A stretch of 64,000 nt of DNA from Nostoc calcicola FACHB-3891 (GTDB lineage: Bacteria; Cyanobacteriota; Cyanobacteriia; Cyanobacteriales; Nostocaceae). The stretch covers positions 62,001 to 126,000 of the forward strand of contig NZ_JACJRQ010000010.1 of the NCBI RefSeq assembly GCF_014697355.1. The letters are read 5' to 3'. How positions within the stretch are numbered: position 1 is the first letter of the stretch; each line of letters begins with the position of its first letter. This document shows, in pieces, positions 35,287-44,755 of the stretch. A program made the translations under genes and the position numbers. The notes beneath the pieces are model-generated. The model was not told the DNA's origin and did not search any database. It worked only from the letters and a program-made list of their open reading frames with translations.

Positions 35287-37627
35287 AAAATTTTCTTTAA
35301 ATAATCATATTTTAATTCTTGTCTGGTTAGCATTATTGGGAATAATGTTAACTTCAAGAGTGATTATATCTGGCGATCGCACCATTTTAGCTGGGTTTGA
35401 TAATTCTGTTCAATTCTATGCATGGTACACCCATGCTGCAAGGGCTATTTCTCAGGGAACTCTCCCTCTGTGGGATTTTTATCAACTCTCAGGACATAGT
35501 TTCATCGGTGAAATGCAAGCGGGGTTATTCTACCCGCCAAACTTAGTTTTATTTTGGGTTCTCAGCCTATTAAATCCAGAATCATACACAATTACTGCTC
35601 CTCCAGTGATTGAGTTTTTTGTCCTTATAGGATTGATTGGTTGCGCTTTTGCTAGTTATTGGATGTTCCAGGAATTTAATCTTAGTAAACCAGCTTCTTT
35701 GATAGGTGCGACGATTTTTGCTTATGCAGGTTTTACCTTTGCTAGACAATCAGAACAGCTATGTGTTTTCAACAGTATTATTTGGATACCTTTTATTGTA
35801 GCTGCTTATCTAAGATATAGTCGCCAAGATTCAATATTGAGAAAACTTTGGTGGCTAAATACTTCAGGATTTGGTTTAGCGATGGCAATTTTGGCAGGAC
35901 ATTATTTAGGTTTTATATATGCTGCTGCTATCATTACGTTTTATTCAATATTTAAAATATTTAGGCAGATTCAAAAAAATAATTTAGATGCCGCTACTAG
36001 AAAAAATATTATTACTAAAGCGATCGCTCTTTTTATCACTATCGCATTTGGGATTTTGCTTGCTAGTCTACAATTAATTCCTACATTAGAGTACAGTAAA
36101 TTATCTTTGCGTTGGGTAAGTGGTCCAAATCCAGTAAGTTCAGGGGAAAAAATACCTTATTCTGTCCTGGCCGATCAATTTCACTTTACTCCTGCTGGGT
36201 TATTCTCGACGATCAATCCTGATTTTGTAATGCTTAATTTTCCAATTAATATTGATGGTCAAGTATACAGTGGTATTATTGCTTTACTTTTAGGATTATT
36301 TGTAATTTGGAAGCTAAAAAATAGTAATGATAATGTTCTATTTTTTAGCATAATTTTTGTATTTAGTATTATTTACAGTTTAGGTGGTGATTCATTAATA
36401 CATTCTGTCTATAACATATTATCTCCCATATCAGATCCTGTAAGAACTTCTAGTAGAATTTCTTGCCTGAGTCACTTTGCAATTTCTGGTTTAGCAGCAT
36501 GTGGAATAGACTATTTATGGAAACTCAATTCTGAAGATGTTAATAGTAAGAATTTATTCAATAATTTAATAAAAGTTTGTTTGGGTATCATATTTTTATT
36601 TTTACTATCTATTCCTTTTTTATCTAATGATAAATATTCTTTAATAAATAGCTTGCTGATGACGTTATACTTGACCGTCATCAGTTTATACTTTATTAAG
36701 TCTATAAATAGACAAAAGCCATACAATAGGCGCTTAATTATAATCTTATTATCATTACTAATCATTCAAGATACTTACTACTTTTATATAAAAAGATTGC
36801 CACAAAGAGTTTACGACCCTCCTCAACTACTATACCCTTCTCAAGTTGTAAAAGTTCATGCTCCTGTTTTGCGAAATTTAGAAGGAGTCAATAGTAACTA
36901 TCGGATTGCTAATTTCAAACCAGATGAAATTAAAAATTTTGGTGATGCTCTAGGCATTAAAATGATGATGGGTCATGGTGCATCTATGCCTAAGAATTAT
37001 TTTAATTTTTTGGGTGATTTAGGCTGGAATAATCAACGTATTAACGATATATTAGGCGCTAAATATATTATAAATACTAATCCTAAAGATAGTAAGGCTC
37101 CAGTGCAAGTTACGGAAAATCGCTCTGCACTACCTATATACAGGATTTATCGTAGCTATGAAGTAGTTTCTCAGCACAATGGAGCTATTGCTATGCTGAA
37201 AAATGAAAAATTTGATTATAAATCGACAGTTATTTTAAATAAACAGCCAAATTTTAAATCTGTTGAAAATACGGCACTTTCTTTGCAGACTTTAGCTCCA
37301 GAAGAAGTTACACTACAAGCACAATATCCTAATCAAGTTAAACTTTTGGCTAAAAGCCAAAAGCCTGCAATTTTAGTCTTTGCCGATCAAATTTATCCTG
37401 GATGGTCAGCATTTGTTAATGATGTCAAAGTTCCTGTTATGGAAGCAGATACTCTATTTAAAGCAGTTGTAATTCCTGCTGGTATTTCAACTGTGGTTTT
37501 TCAATATAGACCTACTTCCTTTACGATCGGTCTGATTATATCTTGTTTAGTTGCAATCTGTTATTTATTGATTTCATTGAAAAATTTAAATTTAATTAGC
37601 TTTTTCAAAGACAGCTATAAACCGTAA
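35240..37627 (+). CDS. YfhO-family polytopic membrane protein
   Basis: Up to 795 residues. The first ATG overlaps the previous gene by 47 bases; in-frame ATGs at 35249, 35261 and 35270 are equally possible. There are around twelve hydrophobic helices and a large C-terminal soluble part. The motifs FDNSVQFYAWYTHAARAISQ, GHSFIGEMQAGLFYPPN and the tail ILVFADQIYPGWSAFVNDVK fit the YfhO family, GT-C-like enzymes; B. subtilis YfhO glycosylates lipoteichoic acid. Together with the preceding PMT-like gene it forms a pair for sugar modification outside the cytoplasm. Confidence 0.82.
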   Translation: MVKMKYFMKYMLLKVKKFSLNNHILILVWLALLGIMLTSRVIISGDRTILAGFDNSVQFYAWYTHAARAISQGTLPLWDFYQLSGHSFIGEMQAGLFYPPNLVLFWVLSLLNPESYTITAPPVIEFFVLIGLIGCAFASYWMFQEFNLSKPASLIGATIFAYAGFTFARQSEQLCVFNSIIWIPFIVAAYLRYSRQDSILRKLWWLNTSGFGLAMAILAGHYLGFIYAAAIITFYSIFKIFRQIQKNNLDAATRKNIITKAIALFITIAFGILLASLQLIPTLEYSKLSLRWVSGPNPVSSGEKIPYSVLADQFHFTPAGLFSTINPDFVMLNFPINIDGQVYSGIIALLLGLFVIWKLKNSNDNVLFFSIIFVFSIIYSLGGDSLIHSVYNILSPISDPVRTSSRISCLSHFAISGLAACGIDYLWKLNSEDVNSKNLFNNLIKVCLGIIFLFLLSIPFLSNDKYSLINSLLMTLYLTVISLYFIKSINRQKPYNRRLIIILLSLLIIQDTYYFYIKRLPQRVYDPPQLLYPSQVVKVHAPVLRNLEGVNSNYRIANFKPDEIKNFGDALGIKMMMGHGASMPKNYFNFLGDLGWNNQRINDILGAKYIINTNPKDSKAPVQVTENRSALPIYRIYRSYEVVSQHNGAIAMLKNEKFDYKSTVILNKQPNFKSVENTALSLQTLAPEEVTLQAQYPNQVKLLAKSQKPAILVFADQIYPGWSAFVNDVKVPVMEADTLFKAVVIPAGISTVVFQYRPTSFTIGLIISCLVAICYLLISLKNLNLISFFKDSYKP

Positions 37628-37643
37628 AAAAAACTACATTAAT

Positions 37644-38009
37644 TCATCTAGAAATAACTAGGATCACTCCACATACAATTAAACCCAAACCTATAGTGCG
37701 ATTTAGAGAAATAGTCTCATGAAAAAAGAAATAGCCAATTAAAAAAGAACACACGTAAACTAAGGCTGTCGAAGGACCGACCACGCTTAAGTTTACTCTA
37801 GTTAATACAAGAATATACGCAATAGCACCTATGGCATAACAAGATAAACCAATTATTAATTCTGGTGTAAATAAAATTCTAATGATATGGTTAAATAAGT
37901 TTGTTGCATTGACCTCTCCTAGTTTTAATGCTCCTGACTTTAGAAGAATTTGTCCAACTATATTGCAAAAAATTGAAATCAAAAAAATACCAAACTCTTT
38001 TGTACTCAT
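37644..38009 (-). CDS. Small EamA/SMR-like membrane transporter
   Basis: 121 residues with four hydrophobic helices: LISIFCNIVGQILLKSGALK, a second about 45-65, VLTRVNLSVVGPSTALVYVC and IGLGLIVCGVILVIS. This is the four-helix drug/metabolite transporter (SMR/EamA) layout, also used by ArnE/ArnF-type undecaprenyl-phosphate-sugar flippases. In this locus a flippase for lipid-linked sugar feeding the PMT-like enzyme is an attractive reading but only inferred. It is on the minus strand, converging with the YfhO-like gene with a 16-base gap. Confidence 0.8.
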   Translation of the reverse strand: MSTKEFGIFLISIFCNIVGQILLKSGALKLGEVNATNLFNHIIRILFTPELIIGLSCYAIGAIAYILVLTRVNLSVVGPSTALVYVCSFLIGYFFFHETISLNRTIGLGLIVCGVILVISR

Positions 38010-38517
38010 TTTCGACTGGGAACGGATAATTTATGAAGATGAAATGATGCTTGTTATATTATCACTTATAGATACTTTTGTAAAATTTATAATTTTCTGG
38101 CTACGAAGTCACTAATGAAATAAAAAGCAAAGAAGATAGATAATCATATAAAATATATCAAATAAATTCTATAGTAAAATCTTGTATAAATTCAAAATTG
38201 ATACCAAAATATCTAGAACACGGTGTTATTTTGTAAGGTGCTAAGATAGAGATAATTCGTTAACGAATTGTTGATAACCTAATTTGAGAACGTGCAGAGT
38301 TAACCATTGCACACTATCGTCCTAACGCTTTATCAAAACTCCGTGGGTTTAAGACCCCGGCTTCTCAAGCCGCAAGTTTTGTGGTGGGGTCTAAATCCCC
38401 ATTACAAAACTGTACTTCCGACTTCCGACTTCCGACTTCCGACTTCTTTAAAGTTGTTGATTGGCGATGATTTTCACTCTTTTATTGACATAAATCTCAA
38501 TTAATAAATTTATTAAA
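38010..38517. other. Gap inside the polysaccharide locus with repeats
   Basis: About 510 AT-rich bases. 38340-38405 has a GTTTAAGACCCC...GGGGTCTAAATCCCC inverted repeat, and 38414-38446 has four TTCCGAC heptamers. The last 80 bases should carry the promoter for the downstream glycosyltransferase genes. No gene supported. Confidence 0.55.
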
Positions 38518-39513
38518 ATGCAGTTAGATGAGAAAATTGCTATTGTTTTAGCTACATATAATCCTAATTTAGAATATTTCCAAAAACAGATACAGTCAAT
38601 AAAAAATCAAAATTATAAAAACTGGGTTTGTCACGTTGTTGATGACTGTTCTCAAATTGAGTATCAAACAGCTATTCAAAAACTCATTGGAGAAGATTCA
38701 CGGTTTATTTTTCATTTTCATGAGCAAAACTTTAATCATTATTCTAACTTTGAACGGGGATTAAGATATTGTATTGAAGATAAAACTATTAGCGCGATCG
38801 CTCTAGCAGATCAAGATGATATTTGGTATCCTGAAAAACTAGCTAGGCTTTTAGAAAAACTGCGTTCTCAACAAGCAGTTTTAGTACATTCTGATTTAGA
38901 AATGATAGATACTAATGATAAAATTATCAATTATTCTACCTGGAACTTTGAAGGACGTAATCCTGAAAAGTTATCTATTGATTTATTGTTACTTCGGAAT
39001 GTAGTAACTGGATGTTCTCTGTTATTTTGCACTTCGATACTGACAGATATACTACCATTTCCACCTCAAGAAAAAATTAACTGGTATCATGATTGGTGGA
39101 TAGCTTTAGTTGCAGCCCAAAAAGGTAAAATTGAACATATTCACCAACCGTTAGTTCGCTATAGAATTCATGGTTTAAATAATGTGGGAGTAACGCAAGA
39201 TGCAGGTAAATTTTACCGTGAGCTATTAGTCTGGATCGGTAAAAAATTTAAAATTACTGGCAATAGTTATTTAGTTCACAGAGACTTTAGTAAATTCTTT
39301 TATGAACGATTTAAACAAGAATTAGATATTTTAAATTGGTCTAATCCTTTTGATGATAAAGATTTAGATTTTGGTATGAAAATATTCAAGTTATTATATA
39401 AAAGTTTATCGTTAGGCTATAATTCTGAAGGTATAGCTTTGAGAATTTGGACTTTGAAAGTTTTATTAGATTTACAAAAAGTTAGAGCAATATTTTTCAA
39501 AAATAATAATTAA
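38518..39513 (+). CDS. GT2 glycosyltransferase
   Basis: 331 residues. IAIVLATYNPNLEYFQKQIQ, VCHVVDDCSQIEYQTAIQKL and AIALADQDDIWYPEKLARLL are GT2 motifs; ADQDDIW holds the metal-binding acidic residues as in rhamnosyl/galactosyl-type enzymes. WYHDWWIALVAAQKG and RYRIHGLNNVG complete the family pattern. It starts a three-gene cluster, the next ATG being two bases after its stop. A rhamnosyltransferase is plausible given rmlACD nearby. Confidence 0.9.
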   Translation: MQLDEKIAIVLATYNPNLEYFQKQIQSIKNQNYKNWVCHVVDDCSQIEYQTAIQKLIGEDSRFIFHFHEQNFNHYSNFERGLRYCIEDKTISAIALADQDDIWYPEKLARLLEKLRSQQAVLVHSDLEMIDTNDKIINYSTWNFEGRNPEKLSIDLLLLRNVVTGCSLLFCTSILTDILPFPPQEKINWYHDWWIALVAAQKGKIEHIHQPLVRYRIHGLNNVGVTQDAGKFYRELLVWIGKKFKITGNSYLVHRDFSKFFYERFKQELDILNWSNPFDDKDLDFGMKIFKLLYKSLSLGYNSEGIALRIWTLKVLLDLQKVRAIFFKNNN

Positions 39514-39515
39514 GC

Positions 39516-40403
39516 ATGAACACAGAATTAAATAATTCAGTATCAATCATCTTAGTTAACTATAATGGTGCAGATGTTTTAGCAGATTGTTTAAATTCTC
39601 TAGAAAAATTTATTCCTAGAGATAACTGTGAAATTATTTTAGTAGATAACAATTCTCAAGATAGTAGTGTATCTATTGTTGATGATAAATTTCCTAATAT
39701 CAAATTAATTAAACTGCCAGAAAACGTTGGTTTTGGAGCAGGTAATAATGTCGGTGCAAAAGTAGCTAAAGGTAATTTTCTATTTTTATTGAATACTGAC
39801 ACAATACTTACAAGTAATATTTTACCCCATCTGATAGAATTAATGTCTGCAAATTTAGATGTCGGCGTTATTGGTACTAAATTACTTTTTCCAGATGGAA
39901 GTTTCCAAGTTTCTTTTTCGCCGAAAATTGGAATCAAAGGAGAAATGGAAGCCAAAAAAATACATGATAATGCTCAAAATAAAAATAAGTTGAAGATTAT
40001 AGAGCAGAATTTTAAAGAGATTAAAGAAGTTGATATTGTCGTTGGAGCAGCATTGTTTATTAGGGCAGATTTATTTAACTTATTAGGTGGCTTTGACGAA
40101 AAATTCTTTATGTATTTTGAAGAGTCGGATTTGTGTCAAAGAGTCAGAAATGCAGGGTATAAAATTGTATATACTCCCCATGTATCCCTAATTCATATAA
40201 GAGGACATTCTGTCAAAAAAATATCGAATAAAATGGCTGTTGAATATAGACGTAGCCAGATTTACTACTATTATAAGCATCTGCCAATGTGGGAGATATT
40301 GATTTTAAAAATATATTTACTGTTGAAGTTTTTATACGAATATCTCAAAACATCTAATCCTTATAATTTGGAAATTATCAAATTAGTTTTTATGTATAAA
40401 TAA
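39516..40403 (+). CDS. GT2 rhamnosyltransferase-like (WbbL type)
   Basis: 295 residues. SVSIILVNYNGADVLADCLN, EIILVDNNSQDSS, KLPENVGFGAGNNVGAKVAK, FLLNTDTIL and FFMYFEESDLCQRVRNAGYK are the standard blocks of WbbL/RfbF-type dTDP-rhamnosyltransferases. The C-terminus has a hydrophobic/basic segment consistent with membrane association. Substrate specificity is inferred from family and from the presence of dTDP-rhamnose genes downstream. Confidence 0.9.
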   Translation: MNTELNNSVSIILVNYNGADVLADCLNSLEKFIPRDNCEIILVDNNSQDSSVSIVDDKFPNIKLIKLPENVGFGAGNNVGAKVAKGNFLFLLNTDTILTSNILPHLIELMSANLDVGVIGTKLLFPDGSFQVSFSPKIGIKGEMEAKKIHDNAQNKNKLKIIEQNFKEIKEVDIVVGAALFIRADLFNLLGGFDEKFFMYFEESDLCQRVRNAGYKIVYTPHVSLIHIRGHSVKKISNKMAVEYRRSQIYYYYKHLPMWEILILKIYLLLKFLYEYLKTSNPYNLEIIKLVFMYK

Positions 40404-40405
40404 TT

Positions 40406-41473
40406 ATGCCTTTATTAATTAACCTTTCATTTATATTGGCTAAACCTACAGGAACTACCACATATGCTTTTAATCTTTTACCTCACTTAGAATCACTTGA
40501 ATCAAAACTTTTAATTTCACAATCTATCCCTAGCTATAATTGCTATCAAACTCCTGTTAACCAAACATCAGAGCAAGGTATTAAAGGTCATTTACATCGC
40601 TTAGTTTGGACGCAATTTCAACTACCTAAAATCTATCAAGAACTCAAATCTCAACTCTTATTTTCGCCTATTCCAGAAGCTCCTATTAATACTAGCTGTC
40701 GCTTCGTTATCACTATCCATGATTTGATTCCCCTACGTTTTTCTCAACGCTTTTCGCCCCTGACAATATACCATCGCTACTACGTTCCCCAAATCCTCAA
40801 GCAGGCGGAACACATCATCTGCAATTCCCAAGCCACTGCTAAAGACATTACCGATTTTTACCAAATTCCCGTTAGCAAAATCAGCCCAATTCCTCTTGCC
40901 TACGATCGCACTCACTTCCGTTTTCTCAATCTCCCCACCTGCAACTATTTTCTCTACATCGGACGCCAAAACACTTACAAAAACTTACATAGACTTATTA
41001 CTGCCTTCGCTGCACTACCAAACAGTGGCGACTATGAACTGTGGTTAGCAGGGCCAAGCGATCGCCGTTACACCCCAACTTTAACAGCCCAAGTTGCCCA
41101 ACTCGGCATCACTAATCAAGTCAAATTCCTCGACTATGTTCCTGACAGCGAATTGCCAAAAATCATCAATCAAGCGATCGCCCTTGTCTTCCCAAGTCTC
41201 TGGGAAGGCTTTGGTTTACCTGTCCTAGAAGCAATGGCTTGTGGTACCCCAGTAATTACCTCCAATCTTTCCTCCCTACCAGAAGTCGCTGGGGACGCGG
41301 CGATTCTCATCGATCCCTACAACACCAGAGAAATTACAGAGGCGATGGAGGCGATCGCAACTGATTCAGCATTGCGATCGCGCCTTTCCAACCAGGGAAT
41401 CACTCACTCCCAACAATTCAGTTGGGAAAAAACCGGACAAGCAACCGCCGAAGTATTATCCCGCTACGTGTAG
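40406..41473 (+). CDS. GT4 glycosyltransferase
   Basis: 355 residues. FVITIHDLIPLRFSQRFSPL, HIICNSQATAKDI, YFLYIGRQNTYKNLHRLITA and LVFPSLWEGFGLPVLEAMAC (E-x7-E) identify a GT-B retaining enzyme of family GT4, close to mannosyl/rhamnosyl types. It begins two bases after the preceding gene. Within this gene the base composition changes: the first 200 bases are AT-rich as upstream, the rest is GC-richer and rich in HIP1 sites, so it sits at the edge of the atypical region. Confidence 0.92.
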   Translation: MPLLINLSFILAKPTGTTTYAFNLLPHLESLESKLLISQSIPSYNCYQTPVNQTSEQGIKGHLHRLVWTQFQLPKIYQELKSQLLFSPIPEAPINTSCRFVITIHDLIPLRFSQRFSPLTIYHRYYVPQILKQAEHIICNSQATAKDITDFYQIPVSKISPIPLAYDRTHFRFLNLPTCNYFLYIGRQNTYKNLHRLITAFAALPNSGDYELWLAGPSDRRYTPTLTAQVAQLGITNQVKFLDYVPDSELPKIINQAIALVFPSLWEGFGLPVLEAMACGTPVITSNLSSLPEVAGDAAILIDPYNTREITEAMEAIATDSALRSRLSNQGITHSQQFSWEKTGQATAEVLSRYV

Positions 41474-41576
41474 AATATTACCGTTGAGCAGAGGACACGG
41501 GGATGGGGAGATGAGGGAGACGCAAAGAAAAACTAATAACCAATGACAAATGACAAATGACAAATAACAAATCCCT

Positions 41577-42653
41577 ATGAAAGCACTAATTCTCTCTGGT
41601 GGTAAAGGTACACGCCTGCGTCCCCTCACCTACAGCGGAGCAAAACAACTCGTACCAGTTGCTAACAAACCTGTTTTATGGTATGGCATTGAAGAAATGG
41701 TTGCTGCTGGTATTACTGATATTGGCATCATCATTAGCCCAGAAACTGGCGCAGAAGTTCAAGCAAAAACAGGAAATGGAGAATACTTTGGAGCGAACAT
41801 TACCTACATATTACAAGACCAGCCAGCCGGACTTGCTCACGCTGTCCAAATCGCCCGTCCGTTTTTAGGGGATTCTCCGTTTGTGATGTATTTGGGTGAT
41901 AACCTAATTCAATTAGGCGACTTAAGGTACTTTCTGCAACAATTTAGCCAACAACAGCCTGATGCTTTAATTCTCTTACGTCCTGTTGCTAATCCTACCG
42001 CCTTTGGTGTAGCTGAGGTCGATGATACAGGAAACGTATTGCAGTTAATTGAAAAACCCAAAATTCCTCCTTCAAATCTGGCATTGGTAGGGGTTTATTT
42101 CTTTTCTCACATCATCTTTGATGCGATCGCCAATATCCAACCTTCCACCAGAGGCGAACTCGAAATCACTGATGCTATTCAATATCTAATTAACCAGCAA
42201 AAGCACGTTGTCGCACACAAACTCCAAGGTTGGTGGTTAGATACTGGTAAAAAAGATGATTTATTAGAAGCTAATCGTTTAGTTCTCGACACCTATATGA
42301 CAGCATCAATTCTCGGTGAAGTCGATGCCCAAAGTCAGATTATTGGGCGAGTTCAAATCGGGGCAAAATCTCAAGTAATTAACTGCACAATTCGGGGTCC
42401 AGTAATCATTGGTAACAATTGTCATTTAGAAAACTGCTTTATTGGCCCTTATAGTAGCATTGCTAACAATGCTACTCTCGTTGATACAGATTTAGAACAT
42501 AGTGTAATTTTAGAAGGTGCTAAAATTGCCGGAATCCATCAGCGGATTATCGATAGTGTCATTGGACAACGGGCACAATTGACTCTCGCACCCCGTCGCC
42601 CGAAAGCTTTACGATTCTTAATTGGCGATGACTGTCAAATTGAACTCACCTAA
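41577..42653 (+). CDS. rmlA: Glucose-1-phosphate thymidylyltransferase (long RmlA type)
   Basis: 358 residues. Nucleotidyltransferase part: MKALILSGGKGTRLRPLTYS (G-x-G-T-R-L-R), KQLVPVANKPVLWYGIEEMV, YLGDNLI and WWLDTGKKDDLLEANRL. The C-terminal 110 residues are a left-handed beta-helix (GAKSQVINCTIRGPVIIGNN). This 'long' form is the one found in archaea, actinobacteria (StrD-like) and cyanobacteria. It makes dTDP-glucose, the first step of dTDP-rhamnose synthesis. It is followed after a repeat-filled gap by rmlC and rmlD. Confidence 0.93.
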   Translation: MKALILSGGKGTRLRPLTYSGAKQLVPVANKPVLWYGIEEMVAAGITDIGIIISPETGAEVQAKTGNGEYFGANITYILQDQPAGLAHAVQIARPFLGDSPFVMYLGDNLIQLGDLRYFLQQFSQQQPDALILLRPVANPTAFGVAEVDDTGNVLQLIEKPKIPPSNLALVGVYFFSHIIFDAIANIQPSTRGELEITDAIQYLINQQKHVVAHKLQGWWLDTGKKDDLLEANRLVLDTYMTASILGEVDAQSQIIGRVQIGAKSQVINCTIRGPVIIGNNCHLENCFIGPYSSIANNATLVDTDLEHSVILEGAKIAGIHQRIIDSVIGQRAQLTLAPRRPKALRFLIGDDCQIELT

Positions 42654-42940
42654 TTTATTCAATTTTGCTACGCCCAAAATAATTCGTAATTGATAATGGG
42701 CTAACGCCCCGCTCCACTAACGTAATTCGTAATTACAATCATTGTTGGCTCTGAACCCACCACGCTCATTGTTGCACCACCAAATCTTCGATTTTGTGGG
42801 GGCTTGTATCCTCTTTTAATTACGAATTACGAATTACGAATTAGTAATTATTTAGTCAAGGTGTTATGCTACTAACTATACTTGTTGTGTTAAATAATTC
42901 AAAAAGTTAGTAGTGTAGCAAATCACTCTTCATAATATTA
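42654..42940. repeat. Repeat tract and inverted repeat before rmlC
   Basis: 42672-42845 holds AATTCGTAATT/ATTACGA heptamer-type repeats in both senses. Just before rmlC, TGCTACTAACT (42867-42877) faces AGTTAGTAGTGTAGCA (42905-42920), an imperfect inverted repeat that could be an operator or a leader hairpin for rmlC. No gene in the gap. Confidence 0.55.
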
Positions 42941-43486
42941 ATGAGCATTACGTATACTAAAATTCCCGAAGTTATACAACTCGAACCAAAAGTATTTGCA
43001 GACGATCGCGGTTTCTTTTTTGAAGCCTATAACAACCAAAAATTTACTGAAGAAACTGGTATTGCTGTTAACTTCGTCCAAGATAACCACTCTTGCTCCA
43101 AGCAAAACGTCCTGCGGGGATTGCATTACCAAATCCAACAACCCCAAGGTAAACTGGTTCGTGTAATTTTAGGCACTATATTTGACGTAGCTGTAGACAT
43201 TAGAAGAAGTTCGCCCACATTTGGAAAATGGGTGGGTTATGAACTCAGTGCTGAGAATAAACGTCTACTTTGGATACCATCAGGCTTTGCTCACGGCTTT
43301 CTTGTGCTTTCAGAAAAAGCTGAAGTGCTGTATAAAACTACAGATTACTACGCACCCCAAGGCGATCGCACAATCTTATGGAACGATCCAGATTTAGCTA
43401 TAGATTGGCCTTTGAATGGTTCACCGATTTTATCAGCCAAAGACCAAGCTGGTAAATCTTTGAAAACTGCTGAAATCTTTGATTAA
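42941..43486 (+). CDS. rmlC: dTDP-4-dehydrorhamnose 3,5-epimerase RmlC
   Basis: 181 residues, the usual length. Conserved blocks: VIQLEPKVFADDRGFFFEAY, NVLRGLHYQIQQPQGKLVRV (catalytic His in LHYQ), GTIFDVAVDIRRSSPTFGKW and WIPSGFAHGFLVLSE. The enzyme epimerises dTDP-4-keto-6-deoxyglucose at C3 and C5. It is between rmlA and rmlD. The 4,6-dehydratase RmlB that must act before it is not encoded in this window. Confidence 0.96.
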   Translation: MSITYTKIPEVIQLEPKVFADDRGFFFEAYNNQKFTEETGIAVNFVQDNHSCSKQNVLRGLHYQIQQPQGKLVRVILGTIFDVAVDIRRSSPTFGKWVGYELSAENKRLLWIPSGFAHGFLVLSEKAEVLYKTTDYYAPQGDRTILWNDPDLAIDWPLNGSPILSAKDQAGKSLKTAEIFD

Positions 43487-43570
43487 ATACTCTGAAGAAA
43501 CACAGGGAGTAGGGAATAGGGAGTGGGGAAATGGGGATATGGAGAGACGTGGGGACACGGAGAATGACTA

Positions 43571-44452
43571 ATGACTAAGAGTAAATCAATTCTGCTAATT
43601 GGTAACAACGGTCAAGTCGGTCAAGAATTACAACAAATTCTTCCATCCTACGGCAATACTATCTCAGTTTCACGCCCAACAGTAGACCTTACCCAGCCTG
43701 ATACTCTTCGTAGCATTATCAGAGCAAAGCAACCGCAAATCATCATTAACGCCGCTGCTTATACCGCCGTAGATAAAGCTGAAAGCGAATCTGAACAAGC
43801 TTGGGCTATTAATGCTACTGCACCTCTAATTCTTGCCGAAGAAAGCCAAAAATTAGGAGCTTTTCTAATTCATATTTCCACCGATTACGTTTTTGATGGC
43901 AATGGGTGTCGCCCATATCAAGAAACCGATGCCACAAACCCCTTGAGTGTCTATGGCAAAACCAAACTTGCAGGAGAACAAGCAATTCAAGAAAATTGCA
44001 CCCATCACCTCATCCTCCGCACAGCTTGGGTTTATGGAAACTTTGGCAAAAGTAACTTTGTCAAAACCATGTTACGACTGGGTGCCCAACGCCCAGAACT
44101 CCGTATAGTAGCCGATCAAATTGGTAGTCCAACTTGGGCAAAAGATATAGCCGCAGTCATAGGCGAAATGATTCCCCATTTGAGCTTAGATATTGCAGGC
44201 ACATACCACTACACCAATAGCGGCGTTGCTAGCTGGTATGACTTTGCCGTTGCCATTTTTGAAGAAGCCCAACAGCTAGGGTTTCCTCTGACAGTTGAAA
44301 ATATTATCCCCATTACAACCCCCGAATATCCCACACCCGCCCGTCGCCCTGCCTATTCCGTCCTTGCTTGTGGCAAAATTTCAACACTTCTAGGAAAATA
44401 TCCCCCCCATTGGCGACAAAGACTTAGGGAAATGCTCAAAGATTGGGGATGA
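43571..44452 (+). CDS. rmlD: dTDP-4-dehydrorhamnose reductase RmlD
   Basis: 293 residues, short-chain dehydrogenase fold. ILLIGNNGQVGQELQQIL is the NADPH-binding motif, NAAAYTAVDKAESESEQAW and STDYVFDGNG follow, and NPLSVYGKTKLAGEQAI contains the catalytic YxxxK. HLILRTAWVYGNFGKSNFV completes the pattern. It reduces the final keto sugar to dTDP-L-rhamnose, which the GT2 enzymes upstream could use. It ends the polysaccharide locus. Confidence 0.96.
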   Translation: MTKSKSILLIGNNGQVGQELQQILPSYGNTISVSRPTVDLTQPDTLRSIIRAKQPQIIINAAAYTAVDKAESESEQAWAINATAPLILAEESQKLGAFLIHISTDYVFDGNGCRPYQETDATNPLSVYGKTKLAGEQAIQENCTHHLILRTAWVYGNFGKSNFVKTMLRLGAQRPELRIVADQIGSPTWAKDIAAVIGEMIPHLSLDIAGTYHYTNSGVASWYDFAVAIFEEAQQLGFPLTVENIIPITTPEYPTPARRPAYSVLACGKISTLLGKYPPHWRQRLREMLKDWG

Positions 44453-44755
44453 GGGGGATGAAGGGGATGGGGAGGAAAGGGAAAAGGTTAAAGGGTAAAG
44501 GTTAAAGGCAACAGGCATAAGTGTTGGTGTGGAACGGGGATTTAAACCCCGCCCCACGCAATCTCACCTTGGAGGCAGGGCTTTTGACCTTTGATTGTTG
44601 GTCGAGGAAACAGGCAACAATTTCCGCGTCTCACCAAAAATCTTTACTCTTGCCTGTTGCCTGTTCCCTATTCCCTCGAACGAAGGTCGGTAAAGGGATA
44701 AATTTAACCTTTCCCCCTTACCCCTTTCCCTTTCCCCTTCCTAATGCCCAATGCC
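44453..44755. other. Low-complexity gap between rmlD and comB
   Basis: 303 bases of GGGGATGA/AAAGGGTAAAGG/TTTCCCCTT-type purine or pyrimidine tracts and a GGGGATTTAAACCCC palindrome near 44537. The two facing genes converge here, so the inverted tracts may serve as a bidirectional terminator. No gene supported. Confidence 0.5.
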
